Below are positions 43,669 through 52,046 of a stretch of DNA of 64,000 nt, piece by piece. The number at the start of each line of letters is the position of its first letter. Positions within the stretch are counted from its first letter, which is position 1. The position numbers and the translations under genes were made by a program. The notes under the pieces were generated by a model, which saw only the letters and a list, made by a program, of their open reading frames with translations, ran no database searches and was not told the origin of the DNA. Source of the DNA: Oceanobacillus saliphilus (lineage in GTDB: Bacteria; Bacillota; Bacilli; Bacillales; Amphibacillaceae); NCBI RefSeq assembly GCF_023522835.1, contig NZ_JALCZU010000010.1, forward strand, positions 62,001 through 126,000, written 5' to 3'.

Positions 43669-43678
43669 TGGCAGGCAC
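43650..43678 (-). repeat. Half-site of the GTGCCTGTCAC repeat overlapping a gene end
   Basis: On the minus strand GGTGCCTGCCACTACCCGAT then TTTTGTCG. It covers the stop codon of the YrdB-like gene. Confidence 0.7.
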
Positions 43679-43745
43679 CGGATTGTGATATAATCTTTTC
43701 ATTACAGTTTTTCATAAGGCTTGGAAAACTGGAAGGAGGACTGTC

Positions 43746-44249
43746 GTGAAACTGAATAATGAAGAATTGAACATTTTATCGATACTTGAAGAAAATCATA
43801 AAGTCTCGACAGAAGCAATTGCCATGCAGCTGCAGACGAGTGAAGAAAATGTAACAAAGCTTATAAAAAAATTGGAAGACGAAAAAATAATTGTAAGTTA
43901 CCCTACCCTCATAGACTGGAACAAGATTGAGGGTAACGAAACGGTTGTAGCGATGATTGATGTGAAAGTAACACCACAGCGAAACGTTGGTTTTAATGAA
44001 GTCGCAGAACAAATTTACCGCTACCCAGAGGTCACATCACTGTATCTCATGTCAGGTACATATGATCTTTCGGTCACTGTTGAAGGTAAGACAATGAAGG
44101 AAATTGCCTTGTTCGTCTCCAATAAATTAGCTTCGATTGAAAATGTCGTTTCCACAACAACCCACTTTATGTTAAAAAAATATAAGCACGATGGTGTGAT
44201 TGTTGAAGGAAATGATGACAAAGATCGCAGAATGGTGATTTCTCCATGA
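43746..44249 (+). CDS. alaR: Lrp/AsnC-family regulator AlaR-like
   Basis: 167 residues. An N-terminal winged helix (LNNEELNILSILEENHKVST...) is followed by an RAM/AsnC ligand domain (VVAMIDVKVTPQR, YLMSGTYDLSVTVEG). It matches B. subtilis YugG (AlaR), and like it sits directly upstream of a YugH-type aminotransferase, with a four-base overlap (ATGA). RBS GGAAGGAGG. It is expected to control the alanine transaminase gene. Confidence 0.85.
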   Translation: MKLNNEELNILSILEENHKVSTEAIAMQLQTSEENVTKLIKKLEDEKIIVSYPTLIDWNKIEGNETVVAMIDVKVTPQRNVGFNEVAEQIYRYPEVTSLYLMSGTYDLSVTVEGKTMKEIALFVSNKLASIENVVSTTTHFMLKKYKHDGVIVEGNDDKDRRMVISP

Positions 44250-45451
44250 GCATGAATTATCAAAATTACCTTTCCAAAACAGCAATTGATATTGAACCGT
44301 CTGGCATTCGTAAGTTTTTTGATTTGGCAGCAAGTATGGAAGGCGTCATCTCCCTTGGGGTAGGAGAGCCTGATTTTGTCACTCCATGGAACATTCGTGA
44401 AGTTGCTATGGAAGCATTACAGGACGGATATACATCCTATACAGCCAATGCCGGACTGCTTGAACTGCGTGAGGAAATCACTGCGTATCTTAAAAGGAAA
44501 TTCCACGTCGATTATCGGGCTGAAGACCAGGTAATTGTTACCGTTGGCGCCAGTCAGTCACTGGATTTGGCATTTCGGGCGATTTTGAATCCCGGGGATG
44601 AAGTTCTAGTGATTGAACCTGCATTTGTTTCGTATGCTTCACTTGTTACATTGGCAGGCGGTGTACCAGTAAGGATTGCCACAAAGGAAGAAAACGGATT
44701 TAAAATAACTCCTGAACAACTAGAAGCTGCAATCACCGACAAGACAAAGGCAATTTTGCTATGTTCACCAAATAACCCAACAGGCACCTGTTTAAATAAG
44801 GATGAACTTACAGAAATTGCTAACGTTGTTCTAAAACATGATCTTCTCGTCGTTTCCGATGAAATTTATGCTGAATTGGCTTATGACCAGGAGTATACCA
44901 GCTTTGCAGCAATTCCGGGGATGTATGAAAGAACCATTTTAATCAATGGTTTCTCAAAAGGCTTTGCCATGACCGGCTGGCGTTTAGGATTTTTATCCGC
45001 CCCAAGTGAATTCATAAGCGTCATGATTAAAATTTACCAATACACAACGATGTGTGCACCATATATGCTGCAGATCGGAGCAATTGAAGCATTGCGGAAC
45101 AGTTCCGACCATGTAGAAAAAATGAAGCAAAATTACTGGCGAAGAAGAAATTTCACTGTCCAGTCACTGAATAAAATCGGTTTGGACTGCCATACGCCAG
45201 GTGGAGCATTTTATGTATTTCCTTCAATTAAAAAAACCGGGCTTACTTCCGAACAGTTCGCTGAAGAATTACTTCAACAGGAGAAAGTTGCTGTTGTTCC
45301 AGGAAATGCATTTGGAGCATCAGGAGAAGGTTATATACGTTGTTCCTATGCAACTTCCATTGAACAGCTGCAGGAAGCAATGAATCGAATCGGGCGATTT
45401 ACCAAGTCGCTTGAAGGCAAGACAAGTCAAGAATTAGAAAAAGTAAAATAA
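44246..45451 (+). CDS. alaT: Alanine transaminase-type aminotransferase
   Basis: 401 residues, class I/II PLP aminotransferase, YugH/AlaT-like. The PLP lysine is in INGFSKGFAMTGWRLGF near residue 238; CSPNNPTGTC and VVSDEIYAEL are the cofactor loops; the substrate Arg is in GYIRCSYATS. It forms an operon with the Lrp-type regulator and ends at a terminator. A broad-specificity aspartate-family enzyme is the alternative. Confidence 0.9.
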   Translation: MSMNYQNYLSKTAIDIEPSGIRKFFDLAASMEGVISLGVGEPDFVTPWNIREVAMEALQDGYTSYTANAGLLELREEITAYLKRKFHVDYRAEDQVIVTVGASQSLDLAFRAILNPGDEVLVIEPAFVSYASLVTLAGGVPVRIATKEENGFKITPEQLEAAITDKTKAILLCSPNNPTGTCLNKDELTEIANVVLKHDLLVVSDEIYAELAYDQEYTSFAAIPGMYERTILINGFSKGFAMTGWRLGFLSAPSEFISVMIKIYQYTTMCAPYMLQIGAIEALRNSSDHVEKMKQNYWRRRNFTVQSLNKIGLDCHTPGGAFYVFPSIKKTGLTSEQFAEELLQQEKVAVVPGNAFGASGEGYIRCSYATSIEQLQEAMNRIGRFTKSLEGKTSQELEKVK

Positions 45452-45461
45452 AGAGAATGTG

Positions 45462-45495
45462 AAAAGTCCCAGACTTAGGGACTGGGGCTTTTTTT
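45462..45495 (+). terminator. Terminator of alaRT
   Basis: AAAAGTCCCAG with CTGGGGCTTTT (one G-U pair), then a T-run. Confidence 0.88.
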
Positions 45496-45569
45496 AACCT
45501 TCTTCTTAAGAAAACAAAGACCAAGGCCGAAGCCTATTTACGCAAAGAGTAGCGTTTCTATCTGCTGAA

Positions 45570-45657
45570 GTCCAACTTGCCAATTGCCTAAGCATTTGGG
45601 TGAATGCTTTCGTTGCATTTATGCAAGTATGGAAGTTTATGCTTTCTTACTTCCAAA
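45570..45657 (+). repeat. Two-hairpin dispersed repeat, copy 9
   Basis: Hairpin 1 type GCCAATTGCCTAAGCATTTGGG; linker CTTTCGTTGCATTTATGCA; hairpin 2 AAGTATGGAAG with CTTTCTTACTT (imperfect). Confidence 0.75.
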
Positions 45658-45658
45658 A

Positions 45659-45702
45659 AAATAATCCCTCACGTCCTTTAGCCAGGCCGTGAGGGATTAT
45701 TT
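45659..45702. terminator. 15-bp hairpin, terminator of nirK or bidirectional
   Basis: AAATAATCCCTCACG (45659-45673) with CGTGAGGGATTATTT (45688-45702), A-rich and T-rich flanks. Confidence 0.8.
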
Positions 45703-45743
45703 CTTTACATATGCCTACCCTCTTCTTAGGGTTCTATTATAGC

Positions 45744-45772
45744 CGTTCCATGTAGCAATATGGAACGTTTTT
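45744..45772 (+). terminator. Small hairpin with T-run
   Basis: CGTTCCAT with ATGGAACG then TTTTTAT on the plus strand, between alaT and nirK. Confidence 0.55.
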
Positions 45773-45783
45773 ATATGGTGGAT

Positions 45784-46800
45784 TTATTCAACGATAATTT
45801 TCCCTGCTGCTCCTTTTTCCACGTGGTTAAATTGATGGGTTACAAATTTATACTGTCCAGCTTCTTTTAAAGTAAATTCAACAACTGCACCACCACTTGC
45901 CGGTAAACCGACTGTTTGCATTCCTTTTTGATGGTTATATGGATGTCCATCTATATACACATCATCAAACACTGTTCCAATAACATGGAAGCTTGAAAAC
46001 TCATTTGGTCCCATGTTGGCGATATAGAATCTTACTTTATCTCCCTCTTTTGCGTAAAGCGGTTCATCAATCAATGCTCCCACGGTTCCGTCCGTATTTG
46101 GCTGATCTCCATCAGGAAGCACTTTTGAAGAAAATACAACTTGGGATGGTACACCATTTGTCATATCATTCAGGTCATTATATTTGTACCATTCATTTTG
46201 AATAATGACGAACTCACTATCAATTTCATCATCTGTTGGGTAACCATCAGCAGGTTTAACAATGATGACTCCATGCATCCCATTTGCAATATGTGATAAA
46301 ACTGGTGCGGTTCCACAATGATACATAAATACTCCAGGGCTGTTTGCTTGATATACAAATGTTCCTTCTTCATTAGGACCTACATCTGCAAAGCCAGTAT
46401 CAGGTGCTGTATGGACAGCGTGAAAATCCATACTATGCGGAATTAAAGGATCCAGATTATCCAATGTGAAATGAAGTGTATCCCCTTCGTTGACAACAAT
46501 GACAGGACCTGGTGCTTCACCGTTAAATGTCCAAGCTTTGTAGTTATAATCTTTTTCAATTTCAATGTCGGTAATCTGTGCGGTCATGTTAATATAGACA
46601 TCGCTACCATCGCGTTCCACTCCAGGTGCAACTGGTGGCTGGTTCAAGTCTTCATGCGGTCCAATGACGGCTACTTCACTTTCTTCTGCACTAACTGTAT
46701 CCTTCACTTCCAGGGCTTCCTCACTATTACAGGCTGATAATATAACTGTACTTAAAAGTAGACCAGTGGCTAAACCAACAAAACGTTTACTTAAATGCAT
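45784..46800 (-). CDS. nirK: Copper-containing nitrite reductase
   Basis: 338 residues from ATG 46800, behind GAGGTGAGG. Two cupredoxin domains. Lipobox LSAC near residue 24. Type 1 copper ligands: His of MDFH and C-x8-H-x4-M in YHCGTAPVLSHIANGMHG. Type 2 site: HSMDFHAVH (with the catalytic Asp) and THQFNH; the catalytic His is in SSFHVIG. It reduces nitrite to nitric oxide at the outer face of the membrane during anaerobic respiration. No NO reductase gene is nearby. Confidence 0.95.
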   Translation of the reverse strand: MHLSKRFVGLATGLLLSTVILSACNSEEALEVKDTVSAEESEVAVIGPHEDLNQPPVAPGVERDGSDVYINMTAQITDIEIEKDYNYKAWTFNGEAPGPVIVVNEGDTLHFTLDNLDPLIPHSMDFHAVHTAPDTGFADVGPNEEGTFVYQANSPGVFMYHCGTAPVLSHIANGMHGVIIVKPADGYPTDDEIDSEFVIIQNEWYKYNDLNDMTNGVPSQVVFSSKVLPDGDQPNTDGTVGALIDEPLYAKEGDKVRFYIANMGPNEFSSFHVIGTVFDDVYIDGHPYNHQKGMQTVGLPASGGAVVEFTLKEAGQYKFVTHQFNHVEKGAAGKIIVE

Positions 46801-46882
46801 GATCCTCACCTCATTAGAGTTTAGATAAGATGAATGAATCAGCCACGTTTTGCGGTATGGCTTTTCTCTTATCTTTAATTTA

Positions 46883-46925
46883 AGTATAGATTGTTAAGCG
46901 TTTTCAACCTGTGATTTACATCACT
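46883..46925 (-). promoter_or_regulatory. FNR-like site and -10 box of nirK
   Basis: The minus strand carries AGTGATGTAAATCACA (46925-46910), matching TGTGA-N6-TCACA apart from one end base. TATACT (46888-46883) lies 21 bp downstream, so the site centres at about -41.5, the classic class II activator position. Oxygen-limited activation is therefore likely. Confidence 0.75.
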
Positions 46926-46964
46926 TGTTTGAAGCCCTTTATGTCCAAATTATGTCAAAAAAAA

Positions 46965-47017
46965 GAAGCATGGGGACGGTTCTTCTGCTTCCATCAGAAG
47001 AACTGTCCCCATGCTTC
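46965..47017 (-). terminator. 23-bp foldback, terminator of the LysM/3D gene
   Basis: GAAGCATGGGGACGGTTCTTCTG and its complement (one G-U pair) around a 7-nt loop, followed by T8 on the minus strand. The stem sequence looks like a dispersed Bacillaceae repeat (GGGGACGGTTCTTCTG), but only one copy is in this window. Confidence 0.85.
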
Positions 47018-47021
47018 CTAA

Positions 47022-47882
47022 TTACTCTAAAATAGTTATTTTCACCGTCCTTCTGCCCCAATTATAGGCTTCGGTTTTCGTCGGCACATGAATATCAATT
47101 TTATTCCCTTTAATAGCACCACCGGTATCTCCTGCAACAGCATATCCATAACCTTCAACATAAACATTTGTACCAAGAGGGATAACGTTCGGATCGACTG
47201 CGATTACTTTTGCATATGGGTCATTATTCAAGTTGATACCAGTAGCTGTAATTCCGGAACATCCGTTACAACCTGCAGTATAAGCCGTTGCCTCCACAGA
47301 AAATGTCCTGCCAGCCGGCTCCTCTGTTTGTGTTTCCTGCGTTTGAGCAGCAGCTTTCTCTTCTGTATTCTGTGTATTTACTTCAGCCGTATCTACCTCC
47401 TGCTCATTGTTTTCCATGCTTGATACGGTCTCTTCAGCCTGTTCTGTTTCCGTGACTTGATTCTCGACACTTGCTGTTTGCTCCGATTGATCCTCAGCCT
47501 CCTGCTTTACTCCAGGACCAGGATCACTCACTATGAGCTGCTGGCCAACAATGATCAGGTCTGAAGAAAGGTCATTCCATTCTTTCAGATCTTTTACCGA
47601 TATATCATCACCATAAGCTTTTCTAATTTCGCTTAAGGTGTCACCTTCCTGCACCATATAATATTCTATTGCAGTCTGTTCTATTTTCAATACCTGTTTT
47701 GGATGAATCAAAGAAGATTTCAGATCATTTATCTCCATTAATTCTTCGACAGTTGTTTTATTGTCAATGGCAATGTTCCAAAGGTTATCTCCCTTTTCCA
47801 CTTCATATTCAGATGCTGATACGGACGTCGCAGCAATACTAACCATGATCAACCCTATAAATGCGGCTACTAACTTTTTCAT
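47022..47882 (-). CDS. Secreted LysM/3D-domain cell-wall protein, YocH-like
   Basis: 286 residues. Signal peptide (cleavage near VSASE), LysM repeats at about 25-67 and 73-117 (VEKGDNLWNIA, VQEGDTLSEI), a Glu/Thr/Gln-rich linker and a C-terminal 3D domain (AVDPNVIPLGTNVYVEG, AGDTGGAIKGNKIDIHV) with the three Asp residues of MltA-type lytic enzymes. Layout and length match B. subtilis YocH. RBS AAAGGGGG. In B. subtilis this class is under WalR; no exact WalR box was found here. Confidence 0.92.
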   Translation of the reverse strand: MKKLVAAFIGLIMVSIAATSVSASEYEVEKGDNLWNIAIDNKTTVEELMEINDLKSSLIHPKQVLKIEQTAIEYYMVQEGDTLSEIRKAYGDDISVKDLKEWNDLSSDLIIVGQQLIVSDPGPGVKQEAEDQSEQTASVENQVTETEQAEETVSSMENNEQEVDTAEVNTQNTEEKAAAQTQETQTEEPAGRTFSVEATAYTAGCNGCSGITATGINLNNDPYAKVIAVDPNVIPLGTNVYVEGYGYAVAGDTGGAIKGNKIDIHVPTKTEAYNWGRRTVKITILE

Positions 47883-48046
47883 TATGTAGTCCCCCTTTTA
47901 TTATTGACAAATTTAATGTTATCACAGCAAAAACGATTTGTGGTTACAGCTTGTTTAAGAGAATGTTACAAGTTATCTGATTATATTAAATATTAGATAT
48001 ACTTAATCCAATCCGGTCTATTCCCCATCTCTCTCGCATATAATGG

Positions 48047-48073
48047 GGCCTGTCACTCCCCGATTTTTGCCGA
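48047..48073 (+). repeat. Half-site of the GTGCCTGTCAC repeat family
   Basis: GGCCTGTCACTCCCCGATTT followed by TTGCCGA, in the gap between two minus-strand genes. Confidence 0.65.
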
Positions 48074-48098
48074 GTAATAGTTGCATTCAAATCAGGAA

Positions 48099-48139
48099 AA
48101 AGGCTTACCATCTTGAATTAGCCAAGATGGTAAGCCTTT
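48099..48139 (-). terminator. Terminator of the TVP38-like gene
   Basis: Perfect 17-bp stem AAAGGCTTACCATCTTG / CAAGATGGTAAGCCTTT with a 7-nt loop. Confidence 0.88.
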
Positions 48140-48143
48140 CGTT

Positions 48144-48791
48144 TTACCGCGTATTCTGTACATTTGACAACCTATGTATCCTCTTATACCACCAGAGATA
48201 TGTAAGAAGTACGATAAAGAGGAAACCCCCGTAAATGGAAATCCCTAAAATAATCGACTGGGATGAGATTAAAAGCTGGTTACCCAGGTAGGCGTAAACA
48301 ATCATTCCGGGAATTTGCCCGATGGCTGTGGCAGCTAAAAACAGCTTCAATTGCATCTTGCTTAATCCCGAATAAATATTGACAACTGGCGGAGGGACAA
48401 TCGGAATTAACCTGCTGAATAATACCGCTACAAATGCGTTCTGACTTATAATATAATCAAACCTTTTTACCTTCTTAAACCTTTCTATATAGGCTTGAAA
48501 TTGCTTTATGAACAAATAACGGGCAAGCACAAAAAAAATGAATGCAGACCCAACGGTTCCTGTCAAATTAATAATCGTACCAAGCAAGACGCCATACTTC
48601 ACACCCATTAACCCGGCAAAAACAGAAAAGGGAATAACTGGAATAACACCGAAGAATATAGAAAGGAAAAACATTAGCGGAAGGTGTGATAAATCGCTAT
48701 ATTCCAACCATGCCATTAAATGCTCACGATTTAAAAAAGCCATATATAAGATAAGTAAATACATGAGGACAATGACAATTCCTTTTTTCAT
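48144..48791 (-). CDS. TVP38/TMEM64-family membrane protein
   Basis: 215 residues from ATG 48791 (MKKGIVIVL), seven bases after TAGGAG. It has about six membrane helices and a DedA/VTT-domain core: PVIPFSVFAGLMGVKYG, then FFVLARYLF and LFSRLIPIVPPPVVNIYSGL. The family is linked to lipid scrambling or membrane homeostasis. Single gene with its own terminator. Confidence 0.88.
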   Translation of the reverse strand: MKKGIVIVLMYLLILYMAFLNREHLMAWLEYSDLSHLPLMFFLSIFFGVIPVIPFSVFAGLMGVKYGVLLGTIINLTGTVGSAFIFFVLARYLFIKQFQAYIERFKKVKRFDYIISQNAFVAVLFSRLIPIVPPPVVNIYSGLSKMQLKLFLAATAIGQIPGMIVYAYLGNQLLISSQSIILGISIYGGFLFIVLLTYLWWYKRIHRLSNVQNTR

Positions 48792-49031
48792 AGTCAAACT
48801 CCTAGTAAAGAATGATTTTACCAACTAGTATTTCCTATTTATCATAAATGACGCCTTACTTTTTCCATTAGTCTTGTCAGTGATAATCTAGACTAATGCT
48901 AATATTTCGTTTAGTTTTGGTACCTGAATACGATTTAATGGCACAAAAAATACAATTTTTTTTTTACAGCTAACCCCTTCCCTTATTTATTGATTTCAAA
49001 ACAACATACGTCACCCCATAAAAAATAATGG

Positions 49032-49060
49032 TTGACATTGATTCCTCTCTATTTTATAAT
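49032..49060 (+). promoter_or_regulatory. Consensus sigma-A promoter of bioY
   Basis: TTGACA (49032-49037), 17-bp spacer, TATAAT (49055-49060). No BirA-type palindrome was recognised around it. The gap 48825-49031 shows nothing else. Confidence 0.88.
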
Positions 49061-49110
49061 CCAAACAATGAGAAAACTACATAATATGATTTAAGGAGAT
49101 GGAATTTAAC

Positions 49111-49680
49111 ATGGATAATAAAAGTAAAAGATTAAGAGTCATTCTCAATTGTTCTATTTTCGCAGCTATCACGGCAATTTTGGCGCAAGTTGAAATTCCA
49201 CTGCCTCTCATTCCAATTAGTGGACAAACGTTGGCGGTCGGTATTGCTGCTACTGTTCTTGGAAGCCGTCAAGGTGCATTGGCAATGGTTTGCTATGCTG
49301 CCATCGGTGCAGTGGGGCTTCCGGTGTTTGCAGGTTTCAGCGGTGGTCCACAAGTACTTGTGGGACCTTCTGGAGGGTATATTTTCGGTTTCGTTGCTGC
49401 GGCATATGTTACAGGACTGATCCTGGAAAAAACAAAATTCACCATTCGCATGGCGATGATTGCAAACACGGTTGGTATGATTGTCACATTGTTTTTCGGT
49501 ACCATCCAGCTGAAATTCGTTTTGGATCTCGGATGGAATACTGCTCTTGCAGCAGGGGTTTATCCATTTATTGTAGTCGGCTTAATCAAAGCCTACTTGG
49601 CAAGCTGGATTGGCATAACTGTCAGACAACGATTAATACAGGCAAAATTAGTCACGGATACGCATAAGGAAATCGCATAA
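49111..49680 (+). CDS. bioY: Biotin transporter substrate-binding component BioY
   Basis: 189 residues from ATG 49111, behind AAGGAGATGG; the in-frame ATG at 49099 is inside that Shine-Dalgarno. Six membrane helices with the BioY signature LAQVEIPLPLIPISGQTLAV and GPSGGYIFGFVAAAY. It takes up biotin, alone or with an ECF energy-coupling module that is not encoded here. Confidence 0.95.
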   Translation: MDNKSKRLRVILNCSIFAAITAILAQVEIPLPLIPISGQTLAVGIAATVLGSRQGALAMVCYAAIGAVGLPVFAGFSGGPQVLVGPSGGYIFGFVAAAYVTGLILEKTKFTIRMAMIANTVGMIVTLFFGTIQLKFVLDLGWNTALAAGVYPFIVVGLIKAYLASWIGITVRQRLIQAKLVTDTHKEIA

Positions 49681-49752
49681 GGAAAACTTCACGTTGAGGC
49701 TGTATGACTTACATACCCAGTTCCTTCGTGTTCGTAACGTTAGAAAAAAACG

Positions 49753-49785
49753 AAGGATGTCACCAAGCTTTACGGTGACATCCTT
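49753..49785 (+). repeat. Hairpin 1 of the two-hairpin repeat downstream of bioY
   Basis: AAGGATGTCACC (49753-49764) and GGTGACATCCTT (49774-49785), perfect 12-bp stem, followed by TGTTG like the usual linker. It may also terminate bioY transcription. Confidence 0.65.
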
Positions 49786-49831
49786 TGTTGTTCTAAATAG
49801 GCATAGGAAACCAGCACGGATCCCTCTATAA

Positions 49832-49987
49832 TTAAACTTTTGGTATAAATGTTTTACAGTCTGTTTCTTCACTCTTAGATGCTTGCTTCCCCTTATGACT
49901 GACTACATAGATTGCTTTTGCATGACATCTGTTCCCAGGTCCCCAATATTGACAGTTATTGACTTCACACAGAACATCCTGAGCCAT
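49832..49987 (-). CDS. DUF1540 small cysteine protein
   Basis: 51 residues, below the usual ORF cut-off. Cys pattern VLCEVNNCQYW-GPGNRCHAK and a C-terminal ETDCKTF are those of DUF1540, a small putative metal-binding domain frequent in spore formers. The Shine-Dalgarno GAGGAGGTG is seven bases before ATG 49987. Function unknown. Confidence 0.85.
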   Translation of the reverse strand: MAQDVLCEVNNCQYWGPGNRCHAKAIYVVSHKGKQASKSEETDCKTFIPKV

Positions 49988-50138
49988 ATATCACACCTCC
50001 TCTTTACATATCATGAGCAAATTCAGGAGGATTAATACTTTTTGATTACCATGGATACATGACAGTTCGGCATCTATGCTAGTGCCAACGAATAACGATT
50101 TAAATTTCAATGGACAACGTTTAATCTTCATCTTCTTC

Positions 50139-50387
50139 CTATTGACTCGTTTTCTTGCGAAGTGTTTCAATGATGTGGTTTTTAATATGGTAGTTAAAAT
50201 ACGTGGAAAGTTGCCCTTTGTCTGGCTGATATTTCTTGTATGCAATCCACATACTGTATAACCCCTCCATAAAAAATTCCTGATGAGGATCGTAAATGTA
50301 AAGGCACTGCAAATGATAGTACATCCTACTTTCATTCTGTTCGAAAATCTTTTCGAAGCTTACTTTTTGGTTAATTATCAACGTCAT
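50139..50387 (-). pseudogene. Truncated sigma-70-type factor, region 2 only
   Basis: 82 residues. It reads as sigma region 2 (FEKIFEQNESRMYYHLQCLY... then YKKYQPDKGQLSTYFNYHIK and NHIIETLRKKT), resembling the competence or SigH-like factors of Bacillaceae and staphylococci, which are 160-190 residues. After KKTSQ a TAG stops the frame, and all three frames downstream carry stops, so region 4 is missing. Either a decayed gene or a region-2-only protein. RBS GAAAGGATGG. Confidence 0.6.
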
Positions 50388-50427
50388 CCATCCTTTCTAT
50401 TCATTTTTTATCTATTTATCAAGCTAA

Positions 50428-50441
50428 GCTATCGCGATAGC
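50428..50441. promoter_or_regulatory. Palindrome GCTATCGCGATAGC
   Basis: A perfect 14-bp palindrome 40 bp upstream of the truncated sigma gene, GC-richer than its surroundings; possibly a regulator site. Confidence 0.4.
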
Positions 50442-50490
50442 GTGATTTTAATTACCTGCACTGCTTCATCCACTAGGAAAAAAATTGCAT

Positions 50491-50720
50491 AAAAAAACCG
50501 AACAAAAACAATTTTGAACGGTTTCTTGAGGTGAGATTGTTTTGATATCGTCCAGTTAAATTCCACCTATAGTGGGGTTTACCTTTGTAGCCTGACTGAA
50601 TGTTAGCACGACAAGGTATACCATAAGGTCCTCCTCGCCGACTTCACGTTTTGGTTTTCACTCGCTTATCGATATTACGTTTACTACCCGTTAAAGCGTC
50701 ATAAAATGTATTTTCTATCT
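50491..50720 (-). ncRNA. Candidate small RNA ending in an intrinsic terminator
   Basis: On the minus strand, a terminator at 50524-50491 (AAACCG and CAAAA paired with TTTTG and CGGTTT, then T7) has no gene upstream that needs it, because the deacetylase gene has its own terminator at 50949-50984. Before it are a CGCTT/AAGCG stem and a box AAAACCAAAACGTGAAGTCGG. A similar box (AAAACCAAAAACGTGAAGACGG) recurs on the minus strand at 57725-57790. A mobile-element end is the alternative. No other gene lies in 50388-50942. Confidence 0.35.
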
Positions 50721-50942
50721 TATTTTGCCACATTTTTCGTAATTTTTCCATAAAAACTTTACTTTTTTGTGTAATTTGTCGCAATACTTAAGTCCTAGTT
50801 AAATAACTGCAGGAATTTCTTTTGTAACCAGCTCTCGGATAATGTCCCTATTCCTACCTAACACCAATCAAGTATGCAACTAGATACTATCTAATCGATT
50901 CGAAAACGCGAGCAGGAAGAAATAGGAAGAAATTCTTTACAA

Positions 50943-50984
50943 GATAAAAAACGAACCAACAGCGTCTACACTATCGGTTCGTTT
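50943..50984 (-). terminator. Terminator of the deacetylase gene
   Basis: AAACGAACC (50949-50957) with GGTTCGTTT (50976-50984); T6 follows on the minus strand. Confidence 0.85.
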
Positions 50985-50989
50985 GCATT

Positions 50990-51868
50990 TCATTTTGCAA
51001 ATGGAATAGTTAGCAATTCCGGTACTGTCACAAATTCATATCCTTGTTCTTGCAATGTCGGGATTATTTGGTGAAGAGCCTCGATTGTATTTGTACGGTC
51101 CCCATCCCAATCTGCACCGTCATGCATGAGAATAATCGCTCCCGGATGAACATTATCCAACACATTTGCAGCGATGACTGCTGGTGGATCTTCCTGCCAA
51201 TCCAACGAATCGACGGACCAGCCGATAATGAGATATTGCATTTCGCCAAGCTTTTCAACCAATTCATTATATAAAAAGCCGTATGGAGGTCGGAATAGAC
51301 TCGTTCGATAACCAATAATGTCAAAAAGAACGTCCTCTGTTCTGGTTACTTCCCGCTCCAATGTTGGAATATCGGCTTCTTTAACAAGGTTAGGATGGAA
51401 GTATGTATGGTTACCAATGACATGTCCTTCAATATTTGTCCGTTCTACAATTTCAGGATAAGCAATGGCACGGGATCCCATGAAGAAAAACGTGCCAGGT
51501 ACATTATATTGATTTAATACATTTAGTACTTCATCCGTAAAACGGGGATCTGGTCCATCATCAAAGGTTAGTGCAATCCTATTCTGATTAGCAGGCCCAC
51601 GTAAGATAAACGTATCTGGATACCGTTCCTGTAAGATTGTCATATCAATTGGGGTTGGAGCAACTCTTTCCGGATTTTCTGGTCCCCCTTCAAGTTCAGG
51701 AAAATCTTCCACCGAGATGTTCCGTTTGTCTTTTTCCTGCAATCCTTGCTCGAACACATCACCATTTTCTGGTGCTGGATTATAAGCAAGAATCGTCATG
51801 GGGTCTGTAAGTTGAACACAACATACCAACACTGTCACGAGAAGTGACAATAACATTTTCTCTTTCAT
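50990..51868 (-). CDS. Secreted polysaccharide deacetylase
   Basis: 292 residues. Signal peptide (about 1-28), a proline/glutamate-rich linker, then a NodB-homology domain from about 96: motif 1 TFDDGPDPRF (101-110), motif 2 HTYFHPN (His154, His158), motif 3 LFRPPYGFL, plus IILMHDG at the end. Metal ligands Asp-His-His are complete. It probably removes acetyl groups from peptidoglycan or another N-acetylated glycan. RBS GGAGG. Monocistronic. Confidence 0.92.
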   Translation of the reverse strand: MKEKMLLSLLVTVLVCCVQLTDPMTILAYNPAPENGDVFEQGLQEKDKRNISVEDFPELEGGPENPERVAPTPIDMTILQERYPDTFILRGPANQNRIALTFDDGPDPRFTDEVLNVLNQYNVPGTFFFMGSRAIAYPEIVERTNIEGHVIGNHTYFHPNLVKEADIPTLEREVTRTEDVLFDIIGYRTSLFRPPYGFLYNELVEKLGEMQYLIIGWSVDSLDWQEDPPAVIAANVLDNVHPGAIILMHDGADWDGDRTNTIEALHQIIPTLQEQGYEFVTVPELLTIPFAK

Positions 51869-52046
51869 CCATTATCCTCCTATCAACACATATATAGCTA
51901 TTTTTGATAAAAATCGAATAATTATTCAGAGAAAAAGAAAACAAACTGTATTTTCTTGGGAATACCCCCACGTCATGAAGGATCTTTTCAAATACAGATT
52001 ATCTAAGTGAGATGGAAAACTTCCCTTCCATTCTTACACTTCCATT

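Noticed and set aside
47883-48010. WalR box upstream of the YocH-like gene
   Set aside because: TGTAAC-like halves occur, but none has the required partner at the five-base spacing.
49032-49110. BirA operator at bioY
   Set aside because: No palindrome like the biotin operator was visible near the promoter.
49991-50335. 114-codon minus-strand ORF overlapping the truncated sigma gene
   Set aside because: It is in a different frame from the recognisable sigma region 2 and its translation shows no sigma region 4 or other family; most of it is a shadow.
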